Positions 58,677 to 64,000 of a stretch of 64,000 bases of DNA are shown here, piece after piece. Position numbers and translations under genes: made by a program. This stretch comes from Hybos culiciformis (taxonomy: Eukaryota; Arthropoda; Insecta; Diptera; Hybotidae). The notes under the pieces were generated by a model that did not search any database, was not told where the DNA came from, and worked only from the letters and a program-made list of their open reading frames with translations. Every line of letters starts with the position of its first letter. Position 1 is the first letter of the stretch. Location: assembly GCA_964007475.1 (NCBI GenBank), contig OZ023274.1, positions 96,729,322 to 96,793,321 of the forward strand. Direction: 5' to 3'.

Positions 58677-61600
58677 TAAAACGGAGCTTAATAAAAATAT
58701 AAATTTGAGTCTTTCCAATTAAATTTTCAGAAAAATTTGGAATTGGAATGTGCAACTTAAAATTTTACAGCATTCGAAGATTTATTACTTTCATCATTTG
58801 GTATAATGAAAATTTCAATAAAAGCATTTGGTAATGAAAACTACTCTCGCATAACATAACCTTTCTTATAACATATCTTGATCATATTAAATATTCAAAA
58901 TAAGATCTTGATTTTTTTTATTACAAAATTAAAATTATAGATTTAATAAAATGTAATAATAATAATGGTTAATTAAAAAAATATATTATTTTAAAATTTC
59001 TCATATCTTTTTTAATATAAAATTAAACACTTAAATGTTGTTCCATGCTTTTTAATATACCTAATTTTTTATTTATCTAAATTCCTAACTTATTTCCTCA
59101 TATGAATCAAATTAATGAATTTTTTTTGTTTCTAAGTAGTATTAGTATTTTATGGCTCTATGATGCCCAGGTTAAGAAAGTAATTTTCTTTTTTTTTTCA
59201 TTTTATCCATAATTAAGAATTTAATTAGAACATAGATACTTGAGCTTTTAACTTTCTTTTTAAGCTTCTACTTACTTTTTTTTTTTCATGCATATAGATT
59301 TTTTTTTTTTTTACATTTATTTAATTCACGTACGTGATATAAATTTAGAATTAAGATCATTAAAATTCAAGAAAACTTTTTTATACAAGTAATATAATAT
59401 ATAGAAATAAGTTTGCAAAAAAAAAGATAAATAAATAAAGAAAATCGGAAAAATGTTACAAAAAAAGTTAGATACCTTAAATAAAGAAGAAAAAAAGCAT
59501 TTTTTTTACATAGAGTTTATTTTATTCTAAATGACTATGTTTATGATACGATATGAAAATCCAATAAAAAGAAAATTATTGATTGTATATAGTCATAGTT
59601 TTTCAAATTATTACGAACTGCAGATACGACAGGACTATCTACAGTTGCATAACGTAACAGCTGCAGATTTCGACTCGCTTTCAAAATACTTTTATTAAAA
59701 ATTACAATTTAAGTTCACTTCCACTTTAAATACGTATATTATTGAACATTTGATAAGGAGGTTTCAGGGCTATATAAAATAAACGTTGCGACATTACTCA
59801 CTGGTTCTGCATATCAAAACCACATTTAGCTAATTTTATTACGCTACTGAGTATCCAAAACAATTTCCTCAACATTTAGCACAATTTTAATAAAATATAC
59901 TAGATTATATTTTCTTGAATTAAATCAATTTTATACTTATTGATAAAATTATATAAAATTTCTCAGAAGCAAAAGTCTATTCTGTTTTTGTTACTTCTTA
60001 GCATGTTTGGGAAAAATTTATATGCGTTATAAGTTTTATAATACATATAATATACATATAAATGAGTTTTCTGAAAGAAAAAAAAACACACTGACGTTAT
60101 GTCGGTAAGATAATTTTATTACGAGGTATATTATACATATACTTTTTTATTTTAGTTGTTTTTATAATGTGCCTTTTAACATTAATTTTGTTTTTTTTTG
60201 CTCTCGTTCATGGCAGTTTGAAGGTGAAGGACAAATAAGAGCACAAAAAAAACGTTTTTATATTAATTTCTTTTTTAACATTTTATAAGCTTTTATGTCC
60301 TACTAAAATAAGTTGCAAATAATTTCTAAAAAAATAAGAATAAAAAAACAATTTCATTTAATCTAACATTTAGTTAATTCAGCATAGTGTGTGTAGACTG
60401 AAAATTTTGAGACTAATTTAGTTTTGTTTTTTTTTTTCCATTAATCAGATAAAAAATATTAACATTTTTCTAATGTCTAATCTTCAGTTTTGTAAAGTAC
60501 TAACTTGTCACGCTATGCAACAACTTAAACACTCGAATATAAACGTATAATAAAAAATCTTATTATGATTAAAATTATTTATTAAGCAACTTGTTTGATG
60601 ATTATTTTTTAATTTCGCGGCTGTTCTAATGCTGAATTTGTCATTGAATAAAAGTTTAATTGCAACGCTTGGGATCACCATCAAGTGAGCTCAGATGATA
60701 TTTTGTATGTTCATTATTTTTATTTTTTCATATATTTAAATTTAAATGTTTGTATTTCCAATAATTCGAAGTTGACGAATTGTCTTTTGTGGTTGGTTCG
60801 AAAAGCGTTTGACTCTAACAAATTCAGAATAATCTAGCTCCTATCTTTTATTTATAATTTGAAATAATAATCTTTGTCCCTGGTTATTTTATTTTAAATC
60901 GATGTCAATTGGCTGCCTACGATTTTAGGTTATTTCGATTTGAACATTATTTTTTTAGAGTTTTTGATGAATAATTTATAAGCAAATGGTAAATATGTAT
61001 TTTTTTATATATACATATGTATTAAACAAGAATCTTTATATTATTATTATTATTACAAAAAAGTAACTAAAGAAAACAAAATATATCCTTAAAAAAGGAT
61101 GACTCATTAAAATGAGTAAAATTAATATATATACATACGATAGTATATATATATTTTTATATATGAGTTGAATAAATAAAATATATATTTTCTCCCGACA
61201 CACAGGCTTTGGTGATTCATACACATATAGTAGTGGAAAATTTGTAGAGCATAACGTATGAATAACAGACATACAGTGATGGCAATAAATTAAAATTAAA
61301 AAAAGATTGAGTGAGTGGGTTTAATTTTGTTTGTGTTTTTTATTTTTTTATGAAATAATATTTATTCAGAGTTTAATAAATTTTATTTGGAATTGATAGA
61401 TTGAAATCAAAACTATATAAAAAAATTCTCCGATTGTGTCCAAGGAGTCGAACTAGCGCGTGAATTTCTAACAAAATTGATTAATGATTAAATGTAGATA
61501 GGAGCAATTAAAAAGAAGAAGAATTTATAAATATTTAATAGTGAAAAAGACGAACGGAAAGACAGACTTTAAATGTATAGTTCGTTTTTTATTTATAATT

Positions 61601-63092
61601 TCTCTGAATGCTTTGAAAATTCATGGATTCCACTTTGGCGAATCATTCACCAATTTAATTTACTCTAACAATTATTTTTATTATACTTTAAATGGAAAAA
61701 TGGAAAATGTTAGTTCATCGTTTTTTTTTTTAAACATTTTCTTTTCTTTTTTTTTTCATTTTCAGTGGAAATAACATCATTATACTTTTATCTTATATTA
61801 TATATAGTTTTTTGCGAAGCCCACTCGTCATACAATTCTTTTCTTTTTTCTCTTTTAGAATATTTTCTTCAGGTAAACTTATATAAAAAAATATTTCCAT
61901 TAATTTTTTTTTTTTGATGTTAGGCAGGCAGGCAGGTATATGAATTAATAATAAATCAAAAATATAACTAAAGCATTTCATCCATAAAATATAATTTATT
62001 TCTCTTGTGTCGCTACAAAGAATAAAACAATCTTATTACATCATGTTGTATACCAGCTACCAAAAAAAAAAAAAAACTATATAATAAGCATAGAAATTAA
62101 TTTGTTTTCATCGTTCAAAAAAAAAATAGAAGGAAAATAAGAAAATCCATGTTTAAGGTCTTGTGTCCTCCTTGTAATCTGATTATTTTCTATTTCTTGC
62201 ACTCAGAAGAAAAATTAAAAAACAAAAAAAAAAAAAAAATGAACAAAATAATATTAAAGACTTAACAAAAAAAAACTTTTATTTTTTAATATTAAAGATT
62301 CTTGCAGTTTTTCCCACCTTTCTTATTTTATACAAACTAATTTTTTATTACATAGAATTATAGAGAAATTTGCAAGAAGGATGAAAATTAATTTAATTCA
62401 TTTGAAAGTTGGAGCTTTTACGGCTGTAAAGCCATGTTCTAACCATTGAGATGATATAGGTGATATCATAACCCGAACCAAAAACTATCCTAAAATCCTC
62501 AAAAACTATCCTCAAATTTTAAACTAGATTATAACTCTCAGTTGAATAAATTTTGTACATTATTACAACAATTAACAAATATAAAGAAGAATTTCACAGC
62601 CATATTTCAATGACATATTTTTGACAAATCTCTGATCCATATCTTTGTTTTAAGCGAAAAATTGTGCAAATGGAAATTATTTCGATTAGCAAAAGATCCG
62701 TACTAACCTTGCCAATATTAACAACAATTTATATATCTTTATTTCACTTTCCTCCTGTTGTAGAATTTACTTCATTTTAAGAAATAAAAATTCTTAATAT
62801 ATATTGTCTTATTTGAACTTTAGGAACGATGCCAAGTAATTTCATTATTTTATAACAACTAGGGACTTATATAATGTACAGGTACCATAGTATCTTATTT
62901 TTATTATCTATTTCTATACTAGGTATATAAAATGTAATTACATTTTATTCAAAACTAATTCAATTTTCACCTGCATATATAATAATACTATACAAATATG
63001 TAAGACTATAGAAGCTTAATTTTGTAAGATGATGCATCATGCACTATTTCAAATGAACTCAAAGAGTTTAATATTTAACGCTTTAAGAAATG

Positions 63093-63157
63093 CATTTTCT
63101 TTATATATTCCTAACTTAGGCGCGAAATTCATTTTCTTTATATATTCCTAACTTAGG
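63093..63157. repeat. Tandem duplication of 28 bp
   Basis: CATTTTCTTTATATATTCCT plus the following ACTTAGG occurs at 63093-63120 and again at 63130-63157 (period 37). It is a local duplication without further copies nearby. Confidence 0.8.
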
Positions 63158-64000
63158 TAAGAGTAGTAAAAATGTTAGCAAGATTTCATTATGTTCTGAT
63201 ATCCTCCTACTAAGTGTCATAGTTAACTCAATTCTATAAGAATTATTTTTTTTCCCAAATTTACTGAAAATTTAATTTACTTGAGCGATAATTTTCTGTC
63301 TATACTTTAGAACTTTTTTTAATTTTCCAAGCACATATAATTCTATTAAGTAATGAACCAAAAGTTATTCATCCTTTATTTTAACTTAACTTCTTTTTTA
63401 ACGAAAACGAAGAAAAAAAAAAATACAAAGAATCAATTTTTAGATCATGAACTTCAGGGTTTTTAGAAAAAGGATTACAATATCATATAAAAAAAATTGT
63501 ATATATAGAAGTACACAGAATTTAGATAAGGTGAAAAAACAACAGAAAATTAAAAGATAATTCTGTATTCTTTGTTGCAAATAATATTTTTTTTTAAACA
63601 GATGAAAAAGGGATAAAAAACATGAAATATATATATATTTTTTTTTATTATATTAAACCTTTTGTTTTTTGTTTTTTTTTCAATAAAGTAGGTGTTCCTA
63701 CCCACATAATTTACTTCTATCTATGGGAAAGATTTTTCTTCGGTACGTATATGTAAAATAGAATTCAAGAATTTACTATATATAGTGTAGTTTAACTTAA
63801 AGTGTTTTCATATAACAAAATGATTTTCAATTATTCTATAAATTAATGAAATTCAGAAGTTTATCACAAGAGGAGTTATCGCAATATTTTAATTTATGGA
63901 ATATTTTTAAAAATAGAAAATTTAAATGGAAATATTTTGCAATGGAATGTTGATCATCTCAAAAACTATCGTATTTATAACTTCTGTAATGCACATTAAC

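Larger units (their letters stand above)
50576..64000 (-). other. Probable 5' intron and upstream region of APBB
   Basis: 13.4 kb with no recognised coding exon on either strand. The 3' splice site at 50576 shows that at least one more upstream exon exists, so much of this is probably intron. It contains MITEs at 51287-51501, 55346-56018 and 58380-58676, an isolated transposon end near 57271, and a small tandem duplication at 63093-63157. Confidence 0.5.

Noticed and set aside
59760..59830. Core promoter (CTATATAAAATA with an initiator-like TCACTGG downstream)
   Set aside because: No open frame or exon follows on the plus strand, and TATA-like sequences are expected by chance in such AT-rich DNA.
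61541..61981. Open frames of 60-77 codons on both strands
   Set aside because: Low-complexity Phe/Lys-rich translations of homopolymer runs, with no splice or family support.

Overview
This is a window of insect nuclear DNA. It is strongly AT-rich, has short spliceosomal introns with GT..AG borders, carries animal-type housekeeping genes, and is rich in small DNA transposons, many with readable target-site duplications (TSDs). The species cannot be named from sequence alone; VPS25 reads as insect, and an AT-rich fly or another low-GC insect would fit. There is nothing bacterial, no CRISPR array and no convincing tRNA or rRNA gene.

Layout. 1-12.1 kb is accessory DNA: foldback elements, hAT-type MITEs, a Foldback-like element whose arms are 16-bp tandem repeats, a tRNA-derived SINE candidate, and a structurally intact pogo/Tigger-type transposon (7765-11474) whose spliced transposase ends in a PHD finger. 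A group XII secreted phospholipase A2 gene (3143-5195, +) lies among them. 12.3-26.7 kb is gene-dense: a possible small membrane protein (+), a riboflavin transporter SLC52 (-), VPS25 of ESCRT-II (+) with the planar-polarity/ciliogenesis gene inturned (-) lying whole inside its single intron, CD2BP2 of the U5 snRNP (-), and the tRNA-His guanylyltransferase THG1L (+). CD2BP2 and THG1L are divergent across 335 bp. VPS25 and CD2BP2 converge.

From about 27 kb to the end the window belongs mostly to one gene on the minus strand, the FE65 adaptor (APBB): 12 coding exons from 50552 down to 33265, a 9.6-kb first coding intron, and 13 kb upstream that is probably 5' intron or promoter and holds only MITEs. 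Exon borders were worked out by hand from splice signals, reading phase and family similarity. For each multi-exon gene the exon lengths sum to a multiple of three and the reading frame stays open.

Most interesting points: the pogo-PHD transposon with its subterminal repeats and a retainable intron; the Foldback-like element; two GC-rich foldbacks that share a core but not their arms; inturned nested in VPS25; and, at the APBB 3' end, a TGA followed seven codons later by a strong splice donor, with phase-matched candidate exons 2 to 4 kb downstream.
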